This document shows, piece after piece, positions 31,404 to 42,600 of a stretch of DNA of 64,000 bases (within the stretch, counting starts at the first letter, position 1; the number at the start of each line of letters is the position of its first letter). The position numbers were made by a program, and so were the translations under genes. This DNA comes from Piscirickettsiaceae bacterium (GTDB taxonomy: Bacteria > Pseudomonadota > Gammaproteobacteria > Nitrosococcales > Methylophagaceae): NCBI GenBank assembly GCA_013215805.1, contig JABSQM010000014.1:294728-358727 (forward strand), given 5' to 3'. Under the pieces are notes generated by a model, which was not told the origin of the DNA, searched no databases, and worked only from the letters and a program-made list of their open reading frames with translations.

Positions 31404-31601
31404 ATAACATTAGTAGCTTCGGTCAATGAGTAAATTATTTCTATAAATTTGGCAATTTCATTCCTATTATTAAATACATCTTGAAAGATCGTATGGTATA
31501 GACCTGCTAATACTCCCAGAGGGATTATAAAAATTAAAATCAGAAAAATCTAATAAATACATTTTTTAAGACAGTACTGTAATAGTTTCAGGAGGAAAGA
31601 G

Positions 31602-31815
31602 TTGAAGTATAAACTTAAATTAGCGGCGAAATATTGGCAAACATCAAATAAATTTGATGTCTCCATTTCTCTAAAAAGGGATGTTATCAGTCAATGATGG
31701 TGAAAAAATAAGGCTGTTTATAGAAAACTATCAGAAAACACCATTAAATAGCCCAAAAAAATTTATAAAAGATAACATTAATATTCAAATATTATGTGAG
31801 GCTCTGCAAGATTAG
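31602..31815 (+). pseudogene. lolB: Probable remnant of lolB (outer-membrane lipoprotein carrier)
   Basis: Between the TPR lipoprotein and ispE, where betaproteobacteria keep lolB, a strong AGGAGG ribosome site (about 31590-31596) leads to a TTG at 31602. That frame reads KLAAKYWQTSNKFDVSISL, compared with the LolB W...[FY]D[IV]xI pattern, and then stops at 31697. A second frame (31675-31815) continues with VNDGEKIRLFIENYQKTP and ends at TAG. LolB would be near 190 residues, so the signal peptide and most of the protein are gone. Assigned by position and weak pattern from memory only. Confidence 0.38.
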
Positions 31816-32020
31816 CCACACGAGTCACCATATGAAAAAGGAAATATAGAAAAATAAAACTTATAATGGAATGTCCTATTAAATATGTTAAGCAACAAAA
31901 TAGGAAAATTAAATTTTACAATATATTACTTTGAAAAACTATTTCATTCCTGTGAAAATTTTTATTAAGAATCCATATTTACATCTAAAGATGTATTATT
32001 CATTACTAGGAGGCAATAAA

Positions 32021-32860
32021 GTGAAAACATGGCTTTCGCCAGCCAAATTAAATTTATTTCTGCATATCACAGGTCGCAGAGATGATGGCTATCATGAACT
32101 GCAAACTGCTTTTCAGTTTTTAGATTACTGCGATGAATTGCAGTTCGAAATAACTCAAGATTTAAATATTGAGTTATTAACACCTATAACTGGTGTTAAT
32201 AATAATGACAACTTGATCGTACGTGCAGCGAGAATATTGCAACAACAAGCGTCAGTTAGCAAAGGTGTCAAAATATCTTTATCAAAATATTTGCCAATGG
32301 GAGGCGGCTTAGGTGGTGGCAGTTCCAATGCAGCCACTACTTTGGTAGCATTAAATCAGCTTTGGCGCTGCAAAGTATCACATACTGAATTATCAGAAAT
32401 AGGGTTGAGACTTGGCGCAGATGTGCCCATTTTCATTCATGGAAGCGCAGCCTGGGCGGAGGGCATAGGGGAGAAATTAACATCCATTTCTCTGTCTGAG
32501 CCTTGGTATGTCGTTATTTTTCCCAATTGTCATATATCGACAGCTGAAATATTTTCGGCCGTCGAATTGACACGTGATTGTGAACCAATAACAATATCAA
32601 GGTTTCTGTTAGGAGAAGGTATAAATATTTGTGAAAATGTAGTAATAGATCGCTATAGGGCCGTCTCAGATGCTTTAGATTGGTTAGCACAATTTGGGCA
32701 ATCTAGGATTACAGGAACAGGATCATGCGTATTTGTTGACTTTGATGCTCGGGATGAAGCACAGAAAGTTGTAGATAAAATACCGAAAAATTGGCATGGA
32801 TTTGTAGCAAAAGCATGCAACAAATCTCCATTGGCTAAAAGTTTAGATAAATACTTATAA
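32021..32860 (+). CDS. ispE: 4-diphosphocytidyl-2-C-methyl-D-erythritol kinase
   Basis: GHMP kinase of the MEP isoprenoid pathway. The GTG at 32021 is chosen because AGGAGG lies seven bases upstream (32008-32013) and the protein then begins VKTWLSPAKLNLFL, matching the family; earlier in-frame ATGs add unrelated residues. The 279-residue protein has DGYHELQTAFQFLD, the ATP loop PMGGGLGGGSSNAATTL and GTGSCVFV near the C-terminus. tRNA-Gln and prs follow. Confidence 0.94.
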   Translation: MKTWLSPAKLNLFLHITGRRDDGYHELQTAFQFLDYCDELQFEITQDLNIELLTPITGVNNNDNLIVRAARILQQQASVSKGVKISLSKYLPMGGGLGGGSSNAATTLVALNQLWRCKVSHTELSEIGLRLGADVPIFIHGSAAWAEGIGEKLTSISLSEPWYVVIFPNCHISTAEIFSAVELTRDCEPITISRFLLGEGINICENVVIDRYRAVSDALDWLAQFGQSRITGTGSCVFVDFDARDEAQKVVDKIPKNWHGFVAKACNKSPLAKSLDKYL

Positions 32861-32914
32861 TAATGAAATTTTGCTCTAACAGTATAATGAAATGTTAGAA
32901 TGTGAATGATTATT

Positions 32915-32989
32915 TGGGGTATCGCCAAGTGGTAAGGCACAGGGTTTTGATCCCTGCATTCCCAGGTTCGAATCCTGGTACCCCAGCCA
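32915..32989 (+). tRNA. tRNA-Gln (anticodon UUG)
   Basis: TGGGGTA acceptor, short D arm GCC/GGC, anticodon loop TTTTGAT (TTG) on CAGGG/CCCTG, T arm CCAGG/CCTGG with TTCGAAT loop, TACCCCA acceptor strand, discriminator G and encoded CCA. It is almost identical in layout to E. coli tRNA-Gln. Its place between ispE and prs is standard in betaproteobacteria. Confidence 0.97.
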
Positions 32990-33079
32990 TTCTTCTTATT
33001 TTTAAAACATGACCCTCGGCGCCAATACGTGACAAAAAATAAATACCTTCAGCTGCAACGACGCACGGCAAACAATGAA

Positions 33080-34015
33080 ATGATGGTGTTTTCTGGCAAT
33101 GCCAATCAGGCATTATCTAAAGATATTGTCCACTTCCTTAATGTACCCTTGGGAAAATCTACGATTGAAAAATTCAGCGATGGAGAGATTATGGTTGAGA
33201 TATTGGATAACGTTAGAGGCAAGGATGTATTTATAGTACAACCAACCTGTATGCCAACAAATGATAATTTAATGGAACTAATGGTAATGATTGATGCTGT
33301 TCGTCGTGCTTCTGCCAAACGAATCACATTAATGATGCCGTATTTTGGCTATTCACGTCAGGATCGCCGACCTCGCTCCGCTCGCGTGGCGATCACAGCG
33401 AAAGTTGTGGCTAATATGTTAACAGGTGTAGGTGCTGATCGAGTATTAACAGTAGATTTACATGCCGACCAAATTCAAGGATTTTTCAATTGCCCTGTTG
33501 ATAATGTATATGCCTCGCCAGTGCTATTGGGTGATATATGGAAACATAAGTATCAAAATTTAGTGGTAGTTTCCCCGGATGTTGGCAGCGTGGTGCGCGC
33601 AAGAGCTTTAGCCAAGCAACTAGATGTAGAATTGGCTATCATTGACAAACGTCGACCTCAAGCTAATATTGCTAAGGTAGTTAACATTATTGGTGAAGTG
33701 AAAGATCGAGTATGTATTTTAATTGATGATATGGTTGATACTGCTGGTACCCTATGTGCAGCAGCTGAAGCATTAAAAGATAGAGGAGCTACACTAGTGG
33801 TAGCATATTGCACACATCCAATATTATCAGGATCTGCTGTTGATGATATTACAAACTCAGTCATTGATAAACTAATAGTTACGGATACCATACCACTACA
33901 AGAGAAGGCACGTCAATGCAAAAAGATTCGTACACTTAGTATTGCAGGAATGCTAGCTGAAGCTATGTATAGAATTAGTAACGAAGAATCAGTGAGCTCT
34001 TTATATATGGATTAA
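33080..34015 (+). CDS. prs: Ribose-phosphate pyrophosphokinase
   Basis: Makes PRPP for nucleotides, histidine and tryptophan. The protein has [53 protein letters not shown] and the PRPP loop [11 protein letters not shown] chose the ATG pair at 33080/33083, which gives about 311 residues and matches the family start; a GTG at 33029 would add 17 residues. It leads prs-rplY-pth-ychF. An AT-rich hairpin (34024-34042) lies just after its stop. Confidence 0.95.
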   Translation: MMVFSGNANQALSKDIVHFLNVPLGKSTIEKFSDGEIMVEILDNVRGKDVFIVQPTCMPTNDNLMELMVMIDAVRRASAKRITLMMPYFGYSRQDRRPRSARVAITAKVVANMLTGVGADRVLTVDLHADQIQGFFNCPVDNVYASPVLLGDIWKHKYQNLVVVSPDVGSVVRARALAKQLDVELAIIDKRRPQANIAKVVNIIGEVKDRVCILIDDMVDTAGTLCAAAEALKDRGATLVVAYCTHPILSGSAVDDITNSVIDKLIVTDTIPLQEKARQCKKIRTLSIAGMLAEAMYRISNEESVSSLYMD

Positions 34016-34133
34016 TAATATTTCTAATTAAGTTTTAATTAGTACTATCGTTGGTTACATAAATATACAAGTTGATTTACGTAAGATTATTTTAATGGGC
34101 AGAATCAGTTGTCTATTAAACTTAGGGAGAAAT

Positions 34134-34805
34134 ATGAATAATTTATTTAAGGTTCAAGCTGAGCTACGTACGGATAGTGGGAAAAGTACCAGCCGCCGCC
34201 ATCGTCATGCTGGCAAAATTCCAGCCATCATATATGGTGGCAAGGAATCTCCTGTGTCGATATTATTAGACCACAATGTATTCATTCGACATCTGGATGA
34301 AGAAGTATTTTATGCTCACATATTGACAATAAATATCAATAGCGTAAAAGAGCAAGTGGTATTAAAGGATTTACAACGTCATCCAGCAAGTGATTTGAAA
34401 ATCATGCATGCCGATTTTCTACGTATTAATTCCAAACACGCTATGACCATGTCAGTACCATTGCATTTTATAGGTGAAGATGTAGCTCCTGGAGTTAAAT
34501 TAGGTGGCCTAATTTCTCACCTAATGACAGATATCGAAGTGACCTGTTTACCTAAAAATTTGCCGGAATATATTGAAGTGGACGTATCCTCATTAGTAAT
34601 GGATGCAACTATTCGACTATCTGAATTAGTCTTGCCAGAAGGAGTCCAATTAACGGCCTTATTGCATAAAGAATATAAAAATATAAAAGAGGCTAAACGT
34701 TCTTCTCATGACCAATCAATGGTTAGTATTCATACTCCTCGTGCCGCTATTGAAATTGAGGAAAATGTAACAGAATTAGAAACAGAAGACGAAGGGACTG
34801 AGTGA
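34134..34805 (+). CDS. rplY: Large ribosomal subunit protein bL25 (long, CTC-type)
   Basis: Binds 5S rRNA. The 223-residue protein combines the N-terminal L25 domain (AELRTDSGKSTSRR, GKIPAIIYG, VVLKDLQRHP, HADFLRI) with the C-terminal TL5/CTC domain (VPLHFIGED, LPEYIEVDVSSL, GVQLTAL) and an acidic tail. The ATG at 34134 follows GGGAG and matches the family; an in-frame ATG 13 codons upstream is unlikely. The position before pth is conserved. Confidence 0.93.
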   Translation: MNNLFKVQAELRTDSGKSTSRRHRHAGKIPAIIYGGKESPVSILLDHNVFIRHLDEEVFYAHILTININSVKEQVVLKDLQRHPASDLKIMHADFLRINSKHAMTMSVPLHFIGEDVAPGVKLGGLISHLMTDIEVTCLPKNLPEYIEVDVSSLVMDATIRLSELVLPEGVQLTALLHKEYKNIKEAKRSSHDQSMVSIHTPRAAIEIEENVTELETEDEGTE

Positions 34806-34833
34806 AAGATAAGATATTCTTTGAATAACAAAC

Positions 34834-35406
34834 ATGTCTAACTGGTTAATAGCTGGATTAGGTAATCCGGGTTCTAAATATGAATATACCCGACATAATG
34901 TTGGATTTTGGTGGCTGAAGCAACTATCTAATGATTTAGCAACAACCTTTGTAGTTGAAAATAAATTTTACGGTCTCTTGGCGCATGCCCAATTTGCTGG
35001 ACATAAACTATTTCTATTACAACCACAAAAATTTATGAATTGTAGCGGTCAAGCAATAGCGGCACTTTCAAACTTTTATAAAATTCCTTTAAATAATATC
35101 TTAATTATTCACGATGATCTACATCTTCCCGTTGGTAAGTCGCAGTTAAAACTTGGAGGTGGTCATGGTGGTCATAATGGCGTACGAGATGTTATTGCTA
35201 AAATAAACACTAAACATTTTTTAAGATGTCGTTTAGGTATTGCTCATCCAGTAAAATCACAGCAAATATCTGACTATGTATTGAGCAGACCTTCACAAGC
35301 TGATAAATTATTAATTTTAGATGCGATCAATAATTCTATTAATATTTTATCCGATCTTGTATCAGATAATTTGGAGAAGGCCATGTGTTGGCTACACTCA
35401 CTATAG
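34834..35406 (+). CDS. pth: Peptidyl-tRNA hydrolase
   Basis: Frees tRNA from prematurely released peptidyl-tRNA. The 190-residue protein has LIAGLGNPG, TRHNVGF with the catalytic His21, KFMNCSGQA, IHDDLHLP with the catalytic Asp, and KLGGGHGGHNG. Full length. It lies between rplY and ychF with gaps of 28 and under ten bases. Confidence 0.96.
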   Translation: MSNWLIAGLGNPGSKYEYTRHNVGFWWLKQLSNDLATTFVVENKFYGLLAHAQFAGHKLFLLQPQKFMNCSGQAIAALSNFYKIPLNNILIIHDDLHLPVGKSQLKLGGGHGGHNGVRDVIAKINTKHFLRCRLGIAHPVKSQQISDYVLSRPSQADKLLILDAINNSINILSDLVSDNLEKAMCWLHSL

Positions 35407-35415
35407 GAATGAATG

Positions 35416-36507
35416 ATGGAATTTAAATGTGGCATTATTGGTCTGCCTAACGTAGGTAAATCAACCTTATTTAATGCTTTGACACAATCTGAAATTGGAG
35501 CAAAAAATTATCCATTTTGTACTATCGAACCTAATATTGGTATCGTACAAGTATCAGATGTACGTCAAGATAATCTAGTGGAAATGATTTGTCCAAAACG
35601 TGTATCTCCAGCTACAATAACATTTGTGGACATCGCGGGTTTAGTAGAAGGAGCATCTAAGGGTGAGGGATTAGGCAATAAGTTCTTGGCTAATATTCGC
35701 GAGACCCATGCAATTATTCATGTAGTTCGCTGCTTTGAAGACGAAAATGTGATGCATGTTACCGGAAATATTTCACCATTGGATGATATTGAAATAATCA
35801 ATACTGAGTTAGCCTTAGCCGATTTGGAAACCATACAGAAAGCGATAACTAAATCCACTAATGATGCTAAGGACGGAGATAAAAATGCCAAAGAGCGGTT
35901 ATCCTTATTAACAAAGGCTTGGCAACATCTTAACAGAGGTGAAGATATTCGTTTGATGACATTGTCTGAAAATCAACTTGCCTTATTATATAAACTAAAT
36001 TTATTAACCATGAAGCCAACCATGTATGTTGCTAATGTGGCAGAAGATAGCTTAAAAATAAATGCCAACCTAGAACTCGTAAAGGCACTAGCAAAAAAAG
36101 AAAATACTATTGCAGTAGCTGTTTGTGCGCATATTGAATCAGAAATTACTAAATTTAATGATACAGAAAATATAGATTTTTTAAGAGGAATCGATCAAAA
36201 AGAACCCTGCTTAAACCGCGTTATTAGAGGTGGTTATTCTTTATTAGGCCTACAAACATATTTTACTGTTGGAGAAAAAGAGGTACGAGCTTGGACGATT
36301 CAAATTGGCACTACGGCTTTTGAGAGTGCAGGCATCATTCATACAGATTTTCAAAAAGGTTTTATCCGTGCTGAAGTTATAAGTTTTGATGATTTCATCA
36401 GATTCAGAGGGGAACAAGGAGCTAAGGAGGCCGGTAAATGGCGTTTAGAGGGCAAAGAATATATAATTAATGATGGAGATATAGTGCATTACCGGTTCAA
36501 TATTTGA
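35416..36507 (+). CDS. ychF: Ribosome-binding ATPase YchF (OLA1 family)
   Basis: A TRAFAC-class P-loop ATPase that binds ribosomes and is linked to oxidative stress in E. coli. The 363-residue protein has GLPNVGKSTLFN (Walker A), DIAGLVEGASKGEGLGN (switch II) and ANVAE in place of the GTP-specific NKxD, which explains ATP preference. A C-terminal TGS domain with WTIQIGTTAFESAGIIHTDF follows. ATG at 35416 gives the E. coli length; the ATG three bases earlier is equally possible. AGGA lies upstream. Last gene of the prs-rplY-pth-ychF group. Confidence 0.96.
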   Translation: MEFKCGIIGLPNVGKSTLFNALTQSEIGAKNYPFCTIEPNIGIVQVSDVRQDNLVEMICPKRVSPATITFVDIAGLVEGASKGEGLGNKFLANIRETHAIIHVVRCFEDENVMHVTGNISPLDDIEIINTELALADLETIQKAITKSTNDAKDGDKNAKERLSLLTKAWQHLNRGEDIRLMTLSENQLALLYKLNLLTMKPTMYVANVAEDSLKINANLELVKALAKKENTIAVAVCAHIESEITKFNDTENIDFLRGIDQKEPCLNRVIRGGYSLLGLQTYFTVGEKEVRAWTIQIGTTAFESAGIIHTDFQKGFIRAEVISFDDFIRFRGEQGAKEAGKWRLEGKEYIINDGDIVHYRFNI

Positions 36508-36959
36508 ACAGTTCAGTTATTTGATAATAAATTAAAATTTTATAGAAATCATAAGTTATTATGCAAAACTGTAAGTTTGACGCCTCCAAGCAAATAATAT
36601 AGTCCTCTGAAGGTGAGATATCGAATTAATTACGAAATTACAGATAGGGTCAACGTACTGATTTATAAGTACAAATATACTGAAAGTGCATAGAATTGTT
36701 CAAAGCAATTATTCTTTCAATATCTATCCACTCTAATTTATCATGGTTTAAATTTTTGTCATAGGAAATCTCTTAAACCCATTTGATTGATTTCAAATCT
36801 AGCACTAGACAAATTTTACTTCACCCGAGTGTGATGTCATTCAACGATATCATTGAGATATCAATATCCGATATTTTAATTAAAGACAACATAAACATCC
36901 ATGACAAACACAGCTGTACATTCATTAATGTAGATACCACATAATTCACACTACTACCA

Positions 36960-37350
36960 CCAATGACTATATTACCTGGTAAGTAATTTTAGGAGATAGC
37001 CATATTGGGAGAGACTTTAACTCATATTCTGCCACGCTTTAAGTTTAGATAGTAATCAACAACATATCCAAATTTATTGGCGGGGGCACGATAGTGGTAA
37101 AACCACTTACATGTTATATTGATATAGGTTTCATCCATGTGATATGGAGAAGGGACTAGTCTCTTCCTAATATCAAGTGATAATCTAGAATAGATATCGC
37201 AAATTTAATAATTGAAAGATTAATTATTGCATGATTACATCATACCTGGTTTTAATTTAATTTCTTCTGTTATTCATAGATCTAGCTTGCAGGCAAAGTG
37301 GCGAACATATCGTTATCCTAGGCAACTTAAGATATAAAGATGACCGCCTT
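36960..37350 (+). pseudogene. hda: Probable remnant of hda (DnaA-related regulator) or another AAA+ ATPase
   Basis: One frame at 37045-37119 reads SNQQHIQIYWRGHDSGKTTYM, which lines up with the Hda Walker A region (IYLWGxxGSGKTHLL: the W, SGKT and hydrophobic ends agree). About 50 codons on, a different frame reads PGFNLISSVIHRS, compared with LFNLYNxIR. It is followed by SGEHIVILGNL with KDDRL, compared with the Hda pattern LLISGxxPP...RDDLxxRL. The spacing from Walker A (62-80 codons) suits Hda. Stops and frame changes make it non-functional. Family patterns are from memory. Confidence 0.4.
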
Positions 37351-37372
37351 TAAACATGGCAATTGGTACATT

Positions 37373-37407
37373 GATGTGATGTGATGTGATGTGATGTGAT
37401 GTGATGT
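37373..37407 (+). repeat. Pentanucleotide tandem repeat (GATGT)7
   Basis: Seven perfect copies of GATGT in a row in non-coding DNA, about 1.1 kb upstream of the RND efflux operon. A related GATGM array lies about 1 kb downstream of that operon. Likely a slippage product. Confidence 0.95.
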
Positions 37408-38497
37408 GGACTAACAATATTTACACATTCACAAAAATATTCGCGACAGAATAAATGATGATTTGTAGTTCTATTCTTAAGATAAGAGCCTACGAACATT
37501 AGCAGTATTTTTTCTAAGCAATAATTCTGTAGACACAACCAAAGTTATTGCACAACTTTTTTAAGGTTCTCAGGCAGTACAAAACACAAATATAGTCTCC
37601 ACTGTTTCGACATTACAATAATAAAGAGATGATATATTATTAACTCTAAAAATATTTAAGAACATAGCCTTTAATATAAATTAATTGTTAATAAAATTAA
37701 AATCAATCTCATCAATAATATTCCTAAAAAATTGAGAGTGCTCTATTAAGAATATGAATAAAATATCATCGCCACATCTATTCTAAACTTACTTTATAAC
37801 GTAGATGTTTATGTACTCCATGATATCATCATTTAATTATTATTTTATAAAATTTCACCGAAATTTATGACTGTATTTAATAGATTTAGAAATATAAGAT
37901 TTACAAATTGATTCAATATTTCAATTTTAGCCTTTAATATTTAGTTGCTCATAATATTATTTGAATTTTTTAAATTAAAATATTAATACACTTTTTAAGA
38001 TTTCAACCCCTTCTGGAATGATAAAGACTTCATTTATATAAGCACCTAAATATTATAATTATTCTATTTTTTATCAAACTCTCTTGATTCTTAAAATTTT
38101 AAATAAGCCCCTTGTTTTTGTGAATGTAAATAGATTCACAATGAGTCCCATTAATTACAAAGACTAAAAATACATCCAAATATTTAATCCCTTCCGTTAC
38201 TTGTTCCGAAATAACCTAATATATATTGCAATTTTATTAGGCTTCAATTATTTCGATCAATCTATCGATAACTACTGGGGGTAAAAATATATATACTTTA
38301 AGATCTAAGTCTCCATCTATATGGTAACCTTCATTTATTAAGTTACTATTAATTATCCATTTTTCGTAATTTTAATAACATGTAAATTTTTAAATCATAA
38401 TAATTAATTTAAAATATCAAATTTATTGATCAATATTTTATTTATGATAGATAAGAAGACCTAAAATATTTTAATGACAATAATAGGCTGGCAGTAA

Positions 38498-39691
38498 ATG
38501 TTCTATATGCGTATTCTAATACCTTGTGTAATTTTAGTTAGTTCGACCTACCTAGGGTTTTGGATCATAGAAAACCAACCAAAAGATAAAAAAAGAAAAC
38601 AACCTCAAACTGCATTATTAAATGTAAAGGTAATGGAGATACGAGAACGGTCCTACGAAATAAAAATTAAGAGCTATGGCATAATTCAACCACAGATAAA
38701 AAGTATACTAATTGTACAGATATCAGGACAAATTATATCAATTAGCCCTAATCTTAAAACAGGGGGAGTGTTTAGAAAAGGAGAAGAATTACTAAGAATG
38801 GATGAAAGAAATCATCAAGCTAATTTAAGAATTGCAAAGGCCTCCTTTATAAGATCTAATCAATACTTAATAGAAGAAAAGGCTCGTTCAATTCAAGCTG
38901 CGCGTAATTGGGAGCGTCTAGGCAATAAAGGTAATGCCCCAGATCTAGTATTACACAAGCCGCAATTAAGTACGGCAAAGGCAGAACTAGAATCGTCCAG
39001 ATCTAATTTTATCAAAGCACAATTAAATTTAGCAAGAACAAGGATTATAGCCCCTTATTCAGGAAGAGTATTGCGAGCAATGGTGAACGTCGGACAAGTG
39101 GTTTTCCCCAACACAAAGTTAGCGGATATTTATTCCCTGGATAAATTCGAAGTACGATTACCTATTGATAATTATCATTTTAATTTCATTAATCTACCTG
39201 CGATGAATTTAGAGAAGGAACATCAGAACGAAAATTATCCTAAAGTTTGGCTCTATTCAGATCTCGGCGAAGCGCATAATTGGCATGGCAAAATTATTCG
39301 AACGGAAGGAATCATAGAGGAAAATTCAAGACAATTACATGTGGTTGCTCAAATAGAAAATATTTATAATAACAGAAAATCAAGCAAATTCAACCTGACT
39401 ATAGGTCAATATGTCCATGCTGAAATTGAAGGAAAAACTATTATTAATGCTGTGATTATTCCCAATGGTACAATCTACCAAGGCAAATATGTCTACATTA
39501 TTAATAATAATAATATATTGATACGCAGAAAAATTAAAATTGATTGGCAAAATGATAAAGACACCTTAATATTTAGTGGTTTATACATAGGTGAAAAATT
39601 AGTGTTGACTCCTATCGGTCAAATATCTTCTGGAGTTCAAGTCAACATCAGTGAATTAAGAACAACTGAACATTCAAAAATGGCTCAATGA
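38498..39691 (+). CDS. RND efflux periplasmic adaptor (membrane fusion protein)
   Basis: Bridges an inner-membrane RND pump to an outer-membrane channel. The 397-residue protein has an N-terminal membrane anchor (about 4-25), a lipoyl-type half near IQPQIKSILIVQISGQI, a helical hairpin (LRIAKASFIRSNQYLIEEKA to KAELESSRSNFIKAQLNLA) and the second lipoyl half starting RTRIIAPYSGRVL, then beta-barrel domains. ATG at 38498; an ATG three codons later is possible. It overlaps the pump gene by four bases (ATGA). Substrate unknown; no TolC-like gene is adjacent. Confidence 0.88.
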   Translation: MFYMRILIPCVILVSSTYLGFWIIENQPKDKKRKQPQTALLNVKVMEIRERSYEIKIKSYGIIQPQIKSILIVQISGQIISISPNLKTGGVFRKGEELLRMDERNHQANLRIAKASFIRSNQYLIEEKARSIQAARNWERLGNKGNAPDLVLHKPQLSTAKAELESSRSNFIKAQLNLARTRIIAPYSGRVLRAMVNVGQVVFPNTKLADIYSLDKFEVRLPIDNYHFNFINLPAMNLEKEHQNENYPKVWLYSDLGEAHNWHGKIIRTEGIIEENSRQLHVVAQIENIYNNRKSSKFNLTIGQYVHAEIEGKTIINAVIIPNGTIYQGKYVYIINNNNILIRRKIKIDWQNDKDTLIFSGLYIGEKLVLTPIGQISSGVQVNISELRTTEHSKMAQ

Positions 39692-42600
39692 TAGAGTGGT
39701 TTGCCAAAAACGATATTGCTGCTCATCTATTAATGGTCACTATAATCGGAGCGGGGTGCTTTTCATCATTTAGACTACTCAAGGTAGAGGTATTTCCTAA
39801 AATCGAGCCTAATATCATCAGTATTTTTGTCTCTTTGCCCAATGCAGCACCTGAGGATGTTGAATCAGGTATTGCGGTACGCATCGAGGCAGCAATGGAA
39901 GATCTCGAAGGCATAGAAACCATAATCAGTAAATCTAATGAAGGGTATGTGATCGTTACCATTGAAGTAGATTCTGATTATGAACCTATGAGTATTCTAG
40001 CTGATATTAAAAATCGTGTCAATTCAATTAGAAAATTCCCCACCAACGCAAAAAAACCGGTTATCTCTCTAGAAAAATACTTAAATCAGGTTATTTCTGT
40101 AGTTATTTCCGGTCCATATAGCGAGGTAGAAATTTATAATTATGCTGAACAAGTTCGTAGCGAGATACTTTATATGCAGGAAATTTCTCAAGTTAAAATA
40201 GTTAATGTGCGTAAATTTGAAATTAGCATTGAAGCATCACAATATAAACTACGTGAATACAATGTAACACTAGCCGATATAGGAATAGCAGTAAAAAATA
40301 ATTCCCTTGATGCCTCAGTTGGCACTGCAATAATAAATGGCAGCGACACTTTAATCAGATCTAAAGGTCAAGCTCATAGGCAAAGGGAATTTGAAAATAT
40401 TATCGTCAAGACTAATCCAAATGGCAGTATAGTTCGTATAGGTAATCTTGCAAAAGTCAATTATACATTTAAGGAAGGTAATATAAAATTTAATTTTAAT
40501 GGAGATTTTGCCACATTAATAAATATTTACAGAATTGGTAATCAAAGCGCCATTCAAATTGCAAACACAGTCCGCAGATATATCGAAGAAAAACAAAAAA
40601 ATTTACCTTTGGGCACATCATTGTCATATTGGGATGATCATTCTCAATATTTGAAGGCGCGACTTAACACACTATTACATAACGGTATTCAAGGTGGAAT
40701 ATTAGTGATGTTATTGCTAGCATTGTTTTTAAAACCTTCAGTAGCTTTTTGGGTAGTTATGGGCATTCCAATTAGTCTGCTCGGTGCTTTATCATTCATG
40801 TCAGTGCTTGATATTAGCATCAATATGATAAGTGCATTCGGATTTATCATTGTGCTTGGTATTATCGCAGATGATGCAATTATCACAGGTGAAAATGTCT
40901 ATTCAAGAATGAAAGACGGTATGTCTGGATTAAATGCATCCATAGTTGGAAGTAAGCAAATAGCCATACCCGTCACATATGGAATGCTAACAACCGTCGC
41001 TGCCTTTTTACCATTAGCATTCATAGAGGGCAAGATGGGAGACTTCATGTTATCAATACCAATGGTGGCAATCCCATGTTTGATTTTTTCATTAATTGAA
41101 TCTAAATTGATTTTACCTTCTCATTTGAAAAAGATTAAGATAAATCATGGTAGCTCATTTTTTATGAGTAATTGGCAAAAAAAATTTTCCAATAACTTTG
41201 AACAATTTATACTTCAATCCTATAAACCAATGTTATCTGTGTGCATACATTACAGATATATCGTTCTATTCAGTTGTATTTCTATCTTTTTTTTGATATT
41301 AACAATTATTTTTAGCGGTCGAATACATTTTAATTTTTTACCAAAAATTGAATCAAATCATGCCACCGTCACATTAACAATGCCGATGAGTACGCCATTT
41401 AAAGTAACTGATTGGTATATAAAAAAGATTACAGCATCCGCTATACAACTAAAGAAAAAATATCATAATAATTATCCCAAAAGTGATGAAAAGCAATTAA
41501 TTATTACAGACATCTTATCTATTACTGGTTGGTCAGAAAAATTAGGGCAAGATGAAAATGTAGGTTGCGTACGTATTGAAACGATACCCTCAAATAAAGG
41601 GGTCACAAATATCAAGCTTAAAGATATTGCGAAAGATTGGCGAACAATGATAGGAAATATCCCTAATGTTGAATCACTGATTTTTCATTATGAGATTATA
41701 CAAACAGGAGATCCAATTGCTATTCAATTGAGAGGACGTTCATTAAAGTCCTTAGAAAGGATAGGCGATGAGGTGAAGACTAAGTTATTAACCTATACTA
41801 ATATATTTAATATCACAGATTCTATTTCAAATGGAAAAGACGAATTAATCATTGAACTGAATCGGCAGGGTTATATCTTGGGACTAACTCGCTCCGATAT
41901 TATACGGCAAGTCAGTATAGCTTTTCGTGGTTTTGAGGCACAGCACATACAAAGAGGCCAAGATCATGTTTTAGTACTGATAAGAATTCCAAAGGCTGAG
42001 AGAAGTTCATTGTCAACTCTTAAAAAATTTTTACTATTAACATCTGACAGTAAACAGGTACCTTTATCCCATGTTGCTACTATTACTCCCACGACAAGCT
42101 ATTCCACGATAACACGCATTAATCTCGAAAGAATCTTAACAATTACAGCTGACATGGATAAAGAAAAAATTAATGTTAGTATGCTACAAAAAGATTTAGC
42201 AAATTTATTAGATAAATCATTAATTGATTTTCCTAATATTAGCTATGCTTTTGAGGGTGAGGCTAAAAATCAAGAGAAAGCCTTTGATAGCCTGAAAGTA
42301 GGACTAATAATACTAATATTCATAATTTATTGCCTATTAGCTCTGCCCATGAAATCATATTTACAGCCCATTGTGATCATATCGGTGATACCTTTCGGTG
42401 CTATAGGAGCTATACTAGGACATTTAATTATGGAGCATACTTTATCATTTCTGAGCATCCTTGGCTTAACAGCATTAACAGGCATTGTCATCAATGACAG
42501 CCTAGTCTTGTTGGATCATATCAACCAGCAGTTAAAAAATGGAAGTACCATTTTCGATGCTGCACTAAATGCAGGATCTGCTCGTTTCAGAGCAGTTATG

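Larger units (their letters stand above)
36508..38497. other. Gene-poor stretch of 2 kb
   Basis: No intact gene. It contains an hda-like remnant (about 36960-37350) and a seven-copy pentanucleotide repeat (37373-37407), described separately. The rest is AT-rich with stops in all frames. The last 100 bases should hold the promoter of the RND efflux operon. Confidence 0.6.

Noticed and set aside
37373..37407. Pentamer array as a CRISPR
   Set aside because: Units are five bases without spacers. No cas gene or repeat-spacer pattern occurs anywhere in the window.
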